DNA of 64,000 nucleotides, from positions 93,094 through 157,093 of the forward strand of contig NZ_FUZT01000001.1 in the NCBI RefSeq assembly GCF_900167445.1, written 5' to 3'. How positions within the stretch are numbered: position 1 is the first letter of the stretch; each line of letters begins with the position of its first letter. A program made the position numbers and the translations under genes. The DNA comes from Maledivibacter halophilus. Lineage in GTDB: Bacteria > Bacillota > Clostridia > Peptostreptococcales > Caminicellaceae. The notes below the pieces were generated by a model. The model had not been told where the DNA came from. It did not search any database and saw only the letters and a program-made list of their open reading frames with translations. Below, piece after piece: positions 7,507-16,047 of the stretch.

Positions 7507-9570
7507 ATGGATAAAGTGTTTTTACAAATTATCAATATGAGTATTACATCCTCCTATGTTATTTTGTTTGTCATAGTTGCCAGGTTATTCTTAAAAAAGG
7601 TACCTAAAATTTTCTCCTACGTTCTTTGGTCTGTGGTTTTATTTCGACTTGTATGTCCATTTTCATTTGAAAGTATATTTAGCCTAATACCATTTAATAA
7701 ACAAACCGTGCCTCAAAATATAATGTATTTGGAATCACCACAAATTGATAGTGGTTTTAGAGCAATTGATAAAACAGTAAATAAATCATTACCAGCTCAA
7801 ATTGTCGGTACCGCTAGTGCAAATCCAATGGAAATTTGGATTACTCTAGGTGAATTCATATGGCTTTTGGGTATTGTGGCTTTAGTAATATATAGTGTTT
7901 TTACTACTATAAGACTTTATAAGAAGATTAAATTTGCAGAGTTTATTTCAGATAATATTTATGAAATGGATGAAATTAAAACACCCTTTGTTTTTGGTAT
8001 CATAGAACCCAAAATTTATCTTCCTATAAATCTTTTTAAAACTGAAAGAGATTATGTAATTAAGCATGAACAAATCCATATTAGAAGATTTGACCATATA
8101 ATAAAACCATTTGCATTTTTTGTACTATGTATTCATTGGTTCAATCCCCTTGTTTGGATTGCCTTCTTCCTAATGGGTGAAGATATGGAGTTATCATGTG
8201 ATGAAAGTGTTATAAAGGAGATGGGCAATGATATTAAAAAGGATTATTCCACATCTCTTTTATCTATGTCCACGGGAAAACGCATTATTGGTGGTTCTCC
8301 CCTTACTTTTGGAGAAAACAATATAAAAGGTAGAATAAAGAATATATTAAGCTATAAAAAGCCTAGGTTTTGGGTTGTTGTAGTTGTAATTATTTCAGTG
8401 GTAATAGTTTCCATTGGACTTATAAGTGATCCACACAAAAAGCAATTGACAGTAGTAGACTATGCAAATCAATTTGTAGAAGAAGAAATCAGAGATTTTG
8501 AAAATATAAAAGGATCAGATGTTAAGATTGTAGACAGGAAAATTACAAAGCTAGAAAAAATGGATACATTTTATGATATGCTCCCATATCCCATAGAGAT
8601 TTGGAGACTTGAATATCACTTGAAACCCGATGATATAAATAAGGTTATGATAGCAGGGGGGCTGAGTGAAGTTGATGGATGGATTACTGAATATGCTAGC
8701 GGTGGAGGTAAAGTAATGTTAATTTTTTCTTATGAACATTCAAAACCTCATTATTTAGGTAATCTTTGGGGTGTAGAAAGGGATCTTACTACAATTGCAG
8801 GACGGGAAACAGAGCTTCGCAGTTTTCTTGAAGGTATGAATCTACTACCCCATGAAACATATAAGGGAAAGCATATCCTTGTAAAATTTCCAATATCAAC
8901 AGGGGAAACCTGTCAATTGTTTTTATCTCAACCAGTTATTAAGGGAGATTCAGGGATATGGTGTGTAGAGAGATGGATGGATGGAAATGGCAATATTTAT
9001 TATGTTACCCCTGATGCTAAGGGGATAATAGGAGATTATTATAAGGAACTACAAAAACAATGTGACGATGGACATAAACAATTTCTTCTAGATCCTTTAC
9101 AGGTGGCTTTTCAATATATAAATAATGACATTGGTCTTGGGCAAAATGTTTCTCTTGATGAACTTGTTGTTCAGTATTATGCAAAGATTGAAGATTTTCA
9201 AGAAGTTCCAGAAAGTCATTTTATAGGATTTATATCAGACTTTAATATTGAAAAAGCTCTTTTTCATTTAGATAGGATTGAATGGTTAACGGATAATGAT
9301 ACAGAGAGACTGAGGGAATTGAATATAGATGCCAATGATATGCCAAATGGATTTTACATACACAATCCTAATAAATACCCAATGTATTGTGAAGTAACAG
9401 ATCAAACCCAATATAGTATTATAAATTGGGGTGAGGAAATCACCCATAAATCTGTTACTTTGGAGGAGTTTATCCAATATCTTGAGCAATATTCAGAATT
9501 TGCACCACCCTTTAGAATTGTCACAAAGGAGGGGTATGTAAAAAGCATTATAGAGCAATATGTTCCATAA
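7507..9570 (+). CDS. M56-family (BlaR1-like) membrane metallopeptidase and sensor
   Basis: This 687-residue protein begins with hydrophobic segments and a BlaR1/MecR1-type M56 domain; the zinc motif HEQIH is at about residue 187, followed by the family's cytosolic helix DMELSCDESVIKEMG. A last membrane segment near residue 285-305 leads to an extracytoplasmic region of about 380 residues. That region lacks the penicillin-binding SxxK-type sensor domain of BlaR1, so the ligand is probably not a beta-lactam. The gene starts 2 bp after the repressor stop. The likely role is to sense an envelope signal and inactivate the BlaI-like repressor by proteolysis. Confidence 0.87.
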   Translation: MDKVFLQIINMSITSSYVILFVIVARLFLKKVPKIFSYVLWSVVLFRLVCPFSFESIFSLIPFNKQTVPQNIMYLESPQIDSGFRAIDKTVNKSLPAQIVGTASANPMEIWITLGEFIWLLGIVALVIYSVFTTIRLYKKIKFAEFISDNIYEMDEIKTPFVFGIIEPKIYLPINLFKTERDYVIKHEQIHIRRFDHIIKPFAFFVLCIHWFNPLVWIAFFLMGEDMELSCDESVIKEMGNDIKKDYSTSLLSMSTGKRIIGGSPLTFGENNIKGRIKNILSYKKPRFWVVVVVIISVVIVSIGLISDPHKKQLTVVDYANQFVEEEIRDFENIKGSDVKIVDRKITKLEKMDTFYDMLPYPIEIWRLEYHLKPDDINKVMIAGGLSEVDGWITEYASGGGKVMLIFSYEHSKPHYLGNLWGVERDLTTIAGRETELRSFLEGMNLLPHETYKGKHILVKFPISTGETCQLFLSQPVIKGDSGIWCVERWMDGNGNIYYVTPDAKGIIGDYYKELQKQCDDGHKQFLLDPLQVAFQYINNDIGLGQNVSLDELVVQYYAKIEDFQEVPESHFIGFISDFNIEKALFHLDRIEWLTDNDTERLRELNIDANDMPNGFYIHNPNKYPMYCEVTDQTQYSIINWGEEITHKSVTLEEFIQYLEQYSEFAPPFRIVTKEGYVKSIIEQYVP

Positions 9571-9730
9571 GCTTCAGTTGATTTTAGGGTGTAAAATACA
9601 ATTTTAAAGGGCAGAAGTATTAATATTTTCTAAAAAAATCACTTCTTTCGTAACAATTGATACCGAAATATTTTTAAAATTATATTATTATAATTTTAGA
9701 AAGTCAATTTAGTTATGAGGAGTGTTAATA

Positions 9731-10432
9731 ATGAAAAGAAATATAATTTCTATTAATGAAGAAAAATGTGTAGGTTGTGGATTATGTGTAAATGCATGTC
9801 ACCAAGGTGCTCTAAAGCTAATAGATGGAAAAGCAAAATTAATATCAGAATCATATTGTGATGGATTGGGAATGTGTTTACCAAAATGTCCTACAGGTGC
9901 ACTAAGAGTAATTGAGAAGGATGTAGAAGAATTTGATAATAGTAAGAGAAATGAAGAAAGCAAAATAAAAGGAAAAGATAGATTGGCTTGTGGATGCCCC
10001 TCTACCCATTCAAAGGAATTAAAAAGAAATACTACAGAGACAGATAATAAACAGTCATTGGAAATTCAATCTGAGTTAAGGCAGTGGCCATGTCAGATAA
10101 AACTTGTACCAACAAATGCACCTTATTTTAAAGGGGCTAGACTGTTAATTGCAGCAGACTGTACGGCCTTTGCAAATGCAAATATTCATAGTAAATTTAT
10201 GAAAAATAGAATTACTTTAATTGGTTGTCCTAAGTTGGATAGTGTTGACTATTCAGAGAAATTAACTGAAATAATTAAGAATAACGATATAAAAAGTGTC
10301 GACGTGCTAAGAATGAGTGTTCCATGCTGTGGTGGAATTGAAAATGCAGTGAAGCAAGCTTTAATAAATAGTGGTAAGATGATTCCTTGGAGAGTTATAG
10401 TTGTTTCAACTAATGGAGATATAATAGAATAA
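9731..10432 (+). CDS. Ferredoxin-domain protein with C-terminal Cys-containing domain
   Basis: The N-terminal third carries a full [4Fe-4S] motif (CVGCGLCVNACHQGAL) and a second with altered spacing (CDGLGMCLPKCPTGAL, the first gap being one residue longer than canonical). After a charged linker with a CGCP motif comes a domain with AADCTAFANANIH, LIGCPKLD and VPCCGGIENAV. This arrangement is common in clostridial 4Fe-4S proteins of unknown role. I start it at ATG 9731, 9 bp after a GAGGAG site; an in-frame GTG at 9722 abuts that site. It appears to be a single-gene unit ending in a strong terminator. Redox function is inferred; the partner is unknown. Confidence 0.8.
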   Translation: MKRNIISINEEKCVGCGLCVNACHQGALKLIDGKAKLISESYCDGLGMCLPKCPTGALRVIEKDVEEFDNSKRNEESKIKGKDRLACGCPSTHSKELKRNTTETDNKQSLEIQSELRQWPCQIKLVPTNAPYFKGARLLIAADCTAFANANIHSKFMKNRITLIGCPKLDSVDYSEKLTEIIKNNDIKSVDVLRMSVPCCGGIENAVKQALINSGKMIPWRVIVVSTNGDIIE

Positions 10433-10451
10433 TTGGGGTGCTTGTACCTTT

Positions 10452-10519
10452 AGTAGGCAGGCTAAACTATAAGCTTTATTTTGACCAATAAGGCTTATAG
10501 TTTAGCCTGCCTACTTTCT
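10452..10519 (+). terminator. Long-stem terminator, sibling of the one at 14746
   Basis: The arms GTAGGCAGGCTAAACTATAA and TTATAGTTTAGCCTGCCTAC pair over more than 20 bp and are followed by a T-rich tract. The inner sequence AGGCTAAACTATAA and its complement recur in the hairpin at 14746-14803. Confidence 0.85.
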
Positions 10520-10593
10520 TTTACTTGAAATATTTTCAAATAAATATTATTATTTTAATGAGATAAATGAATTAAATAATTGGAGGAGTAAGG

Positions 10594-12333
10594 ATGAAAA
10601 AAATAAATATATTAATAATTATATTTATAATTATTTTTACGGCATGCTCAAGACCTGAAAATATTCAGGCTAGTAAAGATATAAAAGAATTCCAAAATAC
10701 GAGGATTGAGGAATCTAAAGAGAAATCTCAATTAAGTAAAGAAGTTCAGGAAAATAACAATTCTAATAAATGGAATGGTCAATGGAGAGGTAAAAGCTCC
10801 AGTTATTATAGTGGTTCAGAACTAAATATTAAAGCTTTAGATAAAAATTTAATTGAATTTGAAATAACTGCTTTTAATGGTTGTCATACGGGCGGATACA
10901 GTGGTGATGCAAAAATAGAAAATGGAAAGGCTATTCATGAAACAGAGGATGAAATAGAATTTATATTTAATCTAGATGAAAAGGGGGAAATGCAGCTAGA
11001 AAGTAATGATTATACCTATTATTGCGGTCAGAACGTTTCATTTGATTCGAAATATGTAAAAGAACTTGATATACAGCAACCTACAGGGGTAAATGTAGGT
11101 TTAGTAGATACTAGTGATCAGGAAAAAATATTTAAGGATTTAACTGGAGATATGTATGATGTCTTTATAGATTATGCTCAATACTATTCAGATGAAGAGA
11201 ATTATTATAAGAATTATAGGATAAGAACCTTTGGACTGTTAGGATATAGTAATGCAGCAGTTGTTATGCTGGATAATGAAAAAAATAATATTATAGCTGC
11301 TGTAGATTCTGGTTCAGGTGTTCATTATTACACTAATGATGAAGAACATGAGAATGGGTTACCGAAGTTTATAGAAGAATGGCTAGGAGGAAGAGAAATT
11401 GTTAATATAGATTCTAATACAAAAGAAGATAGTAATCAAATTGGTATAGAGGATATTCCAGAAATATATATAAACCATATAAAAGAAAAATTCCCTGATG
11501 ATAATATTATGTTCTATGAAAAAGAAGATATTGATAGCAATGGAAAAGCAGAGGTTATTATTGGTACTGGGAAAGAAGATGATGATTCACTGGACTTTGC
11601 CATATTCAACCATATATATTTATTTAAAGAAGATGAAGGCAAAATTCATTATCTAAGTGAGAATTTGGCACAGAATGCCTATGAGGTAAATCAAGTTAAG
11701 CTAGTTGAATTAGAAGGCTTAGATGGGAAATTTATTTACTGTCGTTTAACTAATGGTGCAAGATTAAGTGGCTTTCAACTTTATCAATTTCTAGATGATG
11801 AAGTTAGATTATTTGCCGACAGCTGTTCAGCCACAGGGGTAGGTGAAGATATCTTAAAGGATTTTAATGGGAATGGACAGTTTGATGGATATGTTTCAAT
11901 ACGCTCTAGCTATGATACTTTATATTATCACCTTGTTTCCAATTATATATTAAAAGAGAATGCATTCGTACTAGAGAAAACAATAATAGAAAATATGCCT
12001 CCTTATCCTAATGAAATACAAGAGGTAATAAGTCAGTATTTGGAACTGCGAATTTTAGATAATGGAAAGAGTGAGGATATAAAAAAGCGCTTGGAAGAAT
12101 TAACTCTTAATAATGAAGTCAATCAAATTGAAATTAAAAGTAAACAGTGGTATAAACCCTTACTCAATACAATATTAGATATAGAAGAAGTAATAGAATT
12201 TAAAATTAAAGAAGAAGAATCCAAGAAATTTGTTGAAACTACATATCAAGAAGAAGAAGAGCAAATGGGGTTAATATTTTATATAATTAAAAAGGATGGA
12301 AAATGGTGTATTAGTAGTATAAAAGCTTCATAA
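10594..12333 (+). CDS. Predicted lipoprotein of unknown function
   Basis: This 579-residue protein has a lipoprotein signal: a short basic N-terminus, an isoleucine-rich core and the lipobox FTAC with Cys at about residue 18. A charged linker follows, then a small beta-rich domain with two cysteines (NGCHTGGYSG, YYCGQNVSF). Further on are Asp/Asn-rich segments resembling calcium-binding loops (DIDSNGKAEVIIG, DFNGNGQFDG). I recognise no enzymatic motif. It would be anchored on the outer face of the membrane. A GGAGGAG site precedes the ATG. It is preceded by one long-stem hairpin; its relative lies after the following three-gene operon. Confidence 0.75.
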   Translation: MKKINILIIIFIIIFTACSRPENIQASKDIKEFQNTRIEESKEKSQLSKEVQENNNSNKWNGQWRGKSSSYYSGSELNIKALDKNLIEFEITAFNGCHTGGYSGDAKIENGKAIHETEDEIEFIFNLDEKGEMQLESNDYTYYCGQNVSFDSKYVKELDIQQPTGVNVGLVDTSDQEKIFKDLTGDMYDVFIDYAQYYSDEENYYKNYRIRTFGLLGYSNAAVVMLDNEKNNIIAAVDSGSGVHYYTNDEEHENGLPKFIEEWLGGREIVNIDSNTKEDSNQIGIEDIPEIYINHIKEKFPDDNIMFYEKEDIDSNGKAEVIIGTGKEDDDSLDFAIFNHIYLFKEDEGKIHYLSENLAQNAYEVNQVKLVELEGLDGKFIYCRLTNGARLSGFQLYQFLDDEVRLFADSCSATGVGEDILKDFNGNGQFDGYVSIRSSYDTLYYHLVSNYILKENAFVLEKTIIENMPPYPNEIQEVISQYLELRILDNGKSEDIKKRLEELTLNNEVNQIEIKSKQWYKPLLNTILDIEEVIEFKIKEEESKKFVETTYQEEEEQMGLIFYIIKKDGKWCISSIKAS

Positions 12334-12780
12334 TTAAACTCATTCTCAGGAAGTAGAATATCGGAGATTTATTATGGAGATTTTACTCCACTTGAAGAAA
12401 ATCCTATGGTGATGTGGGAAAATAAAAGATTGTTAATCATTTTTTTATAAAAATTATATATTCAAGTAAAACTTTTTCATTTATCGATCCCTTCTTTTTT
12501 TAAAAAGCAAAAGGAAAAAATTAAGAATTTTTGTAAATTTATTAAAAGATAATGAATATAATTGAAATTTGTCGAATTTTGCTGTAAAATAACCTATAAG
12601 ATAGAATTTTCTTAACAATATAAGTTTTTCCTTTTCTTAAACCACAAGTATGCATTACTTTAAGAAAAAATGTATTATTCAAACCTAAAAAAGTATCATA
12701 TATTCAACATTCAGGTGAAAAGAACAATATAAGTAAATTGTAATATAAGAAACTTATATTTGTGAAAGAGGGTGTATAAA
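12334..12780 (+). other. 447-bp intergenic region, no gene recognised
   Basis: Very AT-rich sequence between the lipoprotein and the CheY-like gene. A short open stretch at about 12358-12450 encodes a plausible peptide (EIYYGDFTPLEENPMVMW) without a start or ribosome site and could be a coding relic. Nothing else interpretable was seen. The promoter of the chemotaxis-like operon is presumably here, but no confident -35/-10 pair could be chosen. Confidence 0.45.
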
Positions 12781-13152
12781 TTGAAAATACTTGTTGTTGA
12801 TGATTCGATTTTTATGCAAAAAACACTTACAAGAATAATTGAAAATCATTTCTCTCAAGTTACATTATTTACTGGAAGTAATGGTTTACAAGGGTTAAAG
12901 GTTTATGAAAGCGAAAAGCCCGATATAATTATTGTGGATTTACTTATGCCTGTTATGACAGGCTTAGAAATGATTGAGACTGTAAGAAAATCTGATAATA
13001 AAGTAAAAATTATAGTGCTTACTGCCGATGTACAAAAATCTGTTTTTAATGAAATAGAACTTTTATCTGTTGAAGCTTTAATAAATAAGCCATTAAATGA
13101 TGAAAAAATTGAAAAACTGATTAATATTATAGGAGGTAGTAATGATGCTTAG
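12781..13152 (+). CDS. CheY-like single-domain response regulator
   Basis: This 123-residue receiver domain begins MKILVVDDSIFMQK from a TTG codon at 12781, which lies 9 bp after an AGAGGG site; the in-frame GTG at 12772 abuts that site. The acidic pocket DD, the phospho-acceptor Asp in VDLLMPVMTG, the switch Thr in VLTADV and the Lys in INKP are all present. There is no output domain. Its 3' end overlaps the CheC-like gene, whose product probably dephosphorylates it. Confidence 0.92.
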   Translation: MKILVVDDSIFMQKTLTRIIENHFSQVTLFTGSNGLQGLKVYESEKPDIIIVDLLMPVMTGLEMIETVRKSDNKVKIIVLTADVQKSVFNEIELLSVEALINKPLNDEKIEKLINIIGGSNDA

Positions 13153-13777
13153 TCCTATGCAAAAGGATGTATTAACAGAAATTATTAATGTACATATTGG
13201 ACTAGCAGCTAAATCATTGTCTGAAATGATTAATCAAAGAGTATTATTATCTGTTCCTGAAATAGAATTTATACAGCACTCTGATACAGATGTCTTTGAT
13301 AGGATACATCATGAATTTTTAATGGGAGAAAAAGTGATATGTTCTATTAAATTTGGTCCTGACTTTGTTGGAAAAGTATTTTTAGTATTACCCATAGAAA
13401 ATGCAAAGATTTTATCGAATGCATGTATTGGAATTAATGAAGTTAAGGAAAGAGAAAGCCAATCCTTTTCTTTAAACGAAATGGATTTAGATATTATAAA
13501 AGAAGTAAGTAATGTTATTTTTAATGTATTAATTGGAGAATTTGGTAATCTTCTTGAAACTAAGTTAAAATATACTATTCCTAATATAAATACATTGACA
13601 ATTTCAGAATCTGATAAGTATCTTTTATTCCCCAAGGAAGTAAATGCATTAATACTTCATACAAAGTTCTTATTTACAAATAGTCAGCTTTCATCAACTA
13701 TACTTATTGCACTATTTGGAGATTCAATTTCCCTGCTAATAGACAAAATAGACACAATGTTGGAGGATTTAACTTAA
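13145..13777 (+). CDS. CheC-like phosphatase of a CheY-type receiver
   Basis: The protein (210 residues from the second ATG; 211 from the first at 13142) has two CheC-family active-site helices of the form DxxxExxN: DVLTEIINVHIG near the N-terminus and DIIKEVSNVIFN in the middle. These Glu/Asn pairs catalyse removal of phosphate from CheY-P. An AGGAGG site at 13131-13136 gives the better spacing to 13145. Overlap with the receiver gene makes coupled expression likely. No chemoreceptor, kinase or flagellar gene is nearby, so the module may serve a non-chemotaxis pathway. Confidence 0.85.
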   Translation: MLSPMQKDVLTEIINVHIGLAAKSLSEMINQRVLLSVPEIEFIQHSDTDVFDRIHHEFLMGEKVICSIKFGPDFVGKVFLVLPIENAKILSNACIGINEVKERESQSFSLNEMDLDIIKEVSNVIFNVLIGEFGNLLETKLKYTIPNINTLTISESDKYLLFPKEVNALILHTKFLFTNSQLSSTILIALFGDSISLLIDKIDTMLEDLT

Positions 13778-14737
13778 ATGTTTGACTTGATTTATAAATC
13801 TTTAGATATGGTTAATATAGGAGTTATTGTTATTGACGAGGATTATAACATATTAATATGGAATTTTATAATAGAAAAAATATCAAAGATATCAAAGAAT
13901 TATGCTATTAACAAAAAATTATGTCAGGTTTGCCCTACTTTTTCACAAAAAAAATATAAGGATATTATAAATCAATCTCTTATTCACGGTCAAAGTAGAT
14001 TTTGTTCAGGTATATTGCATAAGGCTTTTGTATATCCTTCGAATGGTAAACAAAACACTGAACCAATACGTCAAAATATGATTGTAGCACCTATATATAT
14101 CAAAGATAATAAATATGCTCTAATACAGATTATGGATATTACAAATTTACTAGATAATGAATTAAAATTGAAAACGGTTATAAAAGATTTAGAATCTGCC
14201 TATGTAGATGTAAAAGCTTCGGAAGCAAATACAAAACGTATTGCATATATTGATTCCCTTACGGGTTTATCAAATAGGCTGTCCTTTCACAATGAACTTT
14301 CAAATTCTATTTTATCTACTAATATTAATAAATACATGCTTGGAATATTATTCTTGGATCTTGATGGTTTTAAAGAAGTAAATGATACATTTGGACATGC
14401 TAGCGGAGATGATGTGCTAAAGGAAGTTGCAAACAGGCTCAAGTCCAATTTAAGAACCATCGATGTTATTGCACGAAGAAGTGGAGACGAATTTACTGTT
14501 ATTTTAAAAAATATAAAATTTGAAAGAGATATTGCTGCAATAGCAAAAAAACTAATTTATGAAATAGGCCGTCCTTATTTTTTAGATAATGGAGTGGCAA
14601 ATATTTCTGTAAGTATAGGTATTAGTGTTTGGTCTAAAGATGGTAATGATGCAGAAGAATTAATAAGCAAAGCTGATGAGGCTATGTATCATGTGAAAAA
14701 GACAACTAAGAATTGGTTTCATTTTTATGAAGAATAG
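13778..14737 (+). CDS. PAS-GGDEF diguanylate cyclase
   Basis: This 319-residue protein starts directly at the CheC-like stop codon. Residues of about 1-130 form a PAS-like sensor (GVIVIDEDYNILIWN, a CQVCPTF segment and a terminal strand leading to DITNLL), followed by a short coiled linker and a GGDEF domain. The domain has DSLTGLSNR, the metal-site LDLDGFKEVND and the active-site variant SGDEF, which is compatible with activity, plus ADEAMYHVKK. No inhibitory RxxD site was seen five residues upstream of the active site. It would make cyclic di-GMP in a circuit with the receiver and phosphatase encoded upstream. Confidence 0.9.
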   Translation: MFDLIYKSLDMVNIGVIVIDEDYNILIWNFIIEKISKISKNYAINKKLCQVCPTFSQKKYKDIINQSLIHGQSRFCSGILHKAFVYPSNGKQNTEPIRQNMIVAPIYIKDNKYALIQIMDITNLLDNELKLKTVIKDLESAYVDVKASEANTKRIAYIDSLTGLSNRLSFHNELSNSILSTNINKYMLGILFLDLDGFKEVNDTFGHASGDDVLKEVANRLKSNLRTIDVIARRSGDEFTVILKNIKFERDIAAIAKKLIYEIGRPYFLDNGVANISVSIGISVWSKDGNDAEELISKADEAMYHVKKTTKNWFHFYEE

Positions 14738-14745
14738 TATAACTG

Positions 14746-14812
14746 GATCAGGCTAAACTATAAACTCTATTTTAAGAAATAAAGTTTATAGTTTAGCCTG
14801 ATCTTTTTTTGT
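14746..14812 (+). terminator. Long-stem terminator, sibling of the one at 10452
   Basis: The arms GATCAGGCTAAACTATAAAC and GTTTATAGTTTAGCCTGATC pair, followed by a run of seven T. The loop resembles that of the hairpin at 10452. At the inner end AAGC/GCTT there is replaced here by AAAC/GTTT, so pairing is kept. Confidence 0.88.
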
Positions 14813-14955
14813 TTTACTGTGATTTTAACTCTAGTATTGCTAAATACATAGAGCAAATATATTATATATATAGAGTTTACATAGTAAAACTTAGTCATAC
14901 TTAAAATTTTTAGAAATCCTTATGGGAAATATATCAAATATTATGGGGTGTAATC

Positions 14956-16047
14956 ATGTACAATGTAGTAAAAAAAATTATAAATAATTATAAAGAACAA
15001 GGAAGGAAAACCTTTAATATTAAATATATTGAGGATATGGTAATTAAAAGTATAGGTGGATATACAAAATATCACAATAAGGGAGGCTATGGGAGCTTTT
15101 ATAATGCTATAATTAAAATGAAAAAAGAAGGTCTTATTAATGAAATGAAAACCCTAGGCTTTAATAATGTGAATCCTCCTTTAAAGCTAAAATGGAATAT
15201 AATTTATGATGCTGTTATTAGTAAATGGACAGATAAAGACATATTAAAACTATCTGATCTATTGGATATGGGCAAATATATTAAAAATCCTAAGCTTCAA
15301 ACAAAGAGTGAATTAAAATATGTTAGAATCATATATGATTTTATAAAAAATAGAGAAAATAGGGAATGGGCAACCCTAGAAGAAAGATCCTTGGAATTAT
15401 TTAATAATGAAAAATATTTAAAATCTGGGAAAAAGGGCAATAATCATGAAATAAAAAAGGGAATATTAAAGAGATTGAATCTAAGCCTTGAGGATTTAAA
15501 AATAAAAAGATATGGAGAAATGTTTGTTTATTGGAATAGAGGAGTTAAGGAAATTAAAGATGTGGCTGTAGTTGAAAATTATTCTACCTTTTATTCATAT
15601 AAGAGAACTGTAGAAGAAAACAGAAGTATATTTGGATTTTTTCCCGATATTATTATCTTTGGAGGAGGCAAGAAAATTATTAAAAGCTTATCCTTTATAG
15701 AGGAAATAGCATATCTCCATAAAGTGAAGCTCAAATATTTTGGAGATATTGATCCAGAAGGACTAATGATATATGATTCTATAAAAAGAAAGTATTCAGA
15801 CTTGAATATAAAGTTGCATATAAAGGCATATAAGGAATTAATAAATTATTACGACAAAAATCAGCCAATTGATAATCAAAGAAAAAATAAAGAGGTTTTA
15901 AATAATGTTTTAAATGAAATAAGAAATATAGGTGAAGAAAAATTAGCAGATATAATTCTAAAGCTGTGGGAATCTAATTTTAGACTGCCCCAGGAATACA
16001 TTACTTACGAATATATTAAAAAAAACACAGGTGATATTAATGGATAG
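14956..16047 (+). CDS. jetD: Wadjet protein JetD (Toprim nuclease subunit)
   Basis: This 363-residue protein has an N-terminal DNA-binding-like region and a C-terminal Toprim domain. Visible catalytic elements are the Glu in VAVVENYSTFYSY, a glycine-rich turn (IIIFGGGKKI), the DxD segment KYFGDIDPEGLMIYDS and a late acidic RLPQEYI. JetD is the nuclease that cuts circular DNA after loop extrusion by JetABC. The gene comes first in the operon; in the classical Wadjet order it is last. It overlaps jetA by a few bases. A weak GGGGTG ribosome site precedes the ATG. Confidence 0.88.
   Translation: MYNVVKKIINNYKEQGRKTFNIKYIEDMVIKSIGGYTKYHNKGGYGSFYNAIIKMKKEGLINEMKTLGFNNVNPPLKLKWNIIYDAVISKWTDKDILKLSDLLDMGKYIKNPKLQTKSELKYVRIIYDFIKNRENREWATLEERSLELFNNEKYLKSGKKGNNHEIKKGILKRLNLSLEDLKIKRYGEMFVYWNRGVKEIKDVAVVENYSTFYSYKRTVEENRSIFGFFPDIIIFGGGKKIIKSLSFIEEIAYLHKVKLKYFGDIDPEGLMIYDSIKRKYSDLNIKLHIKAYKELINYYDKNQPIDNQRKNKEVLNNVLNEIRNIGEEKLADIILKLWESNFRLPQEYITYEYIKKNTGDING

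Noticed and set aside
12358..12450. Coding relic in the gap before the CheY-like gene
   Set aside because: A peptide of about 30 residues looks protein-like, but there is no start, no ribosome site and no recognisable family; evidence is too thin for a pseudogene call.
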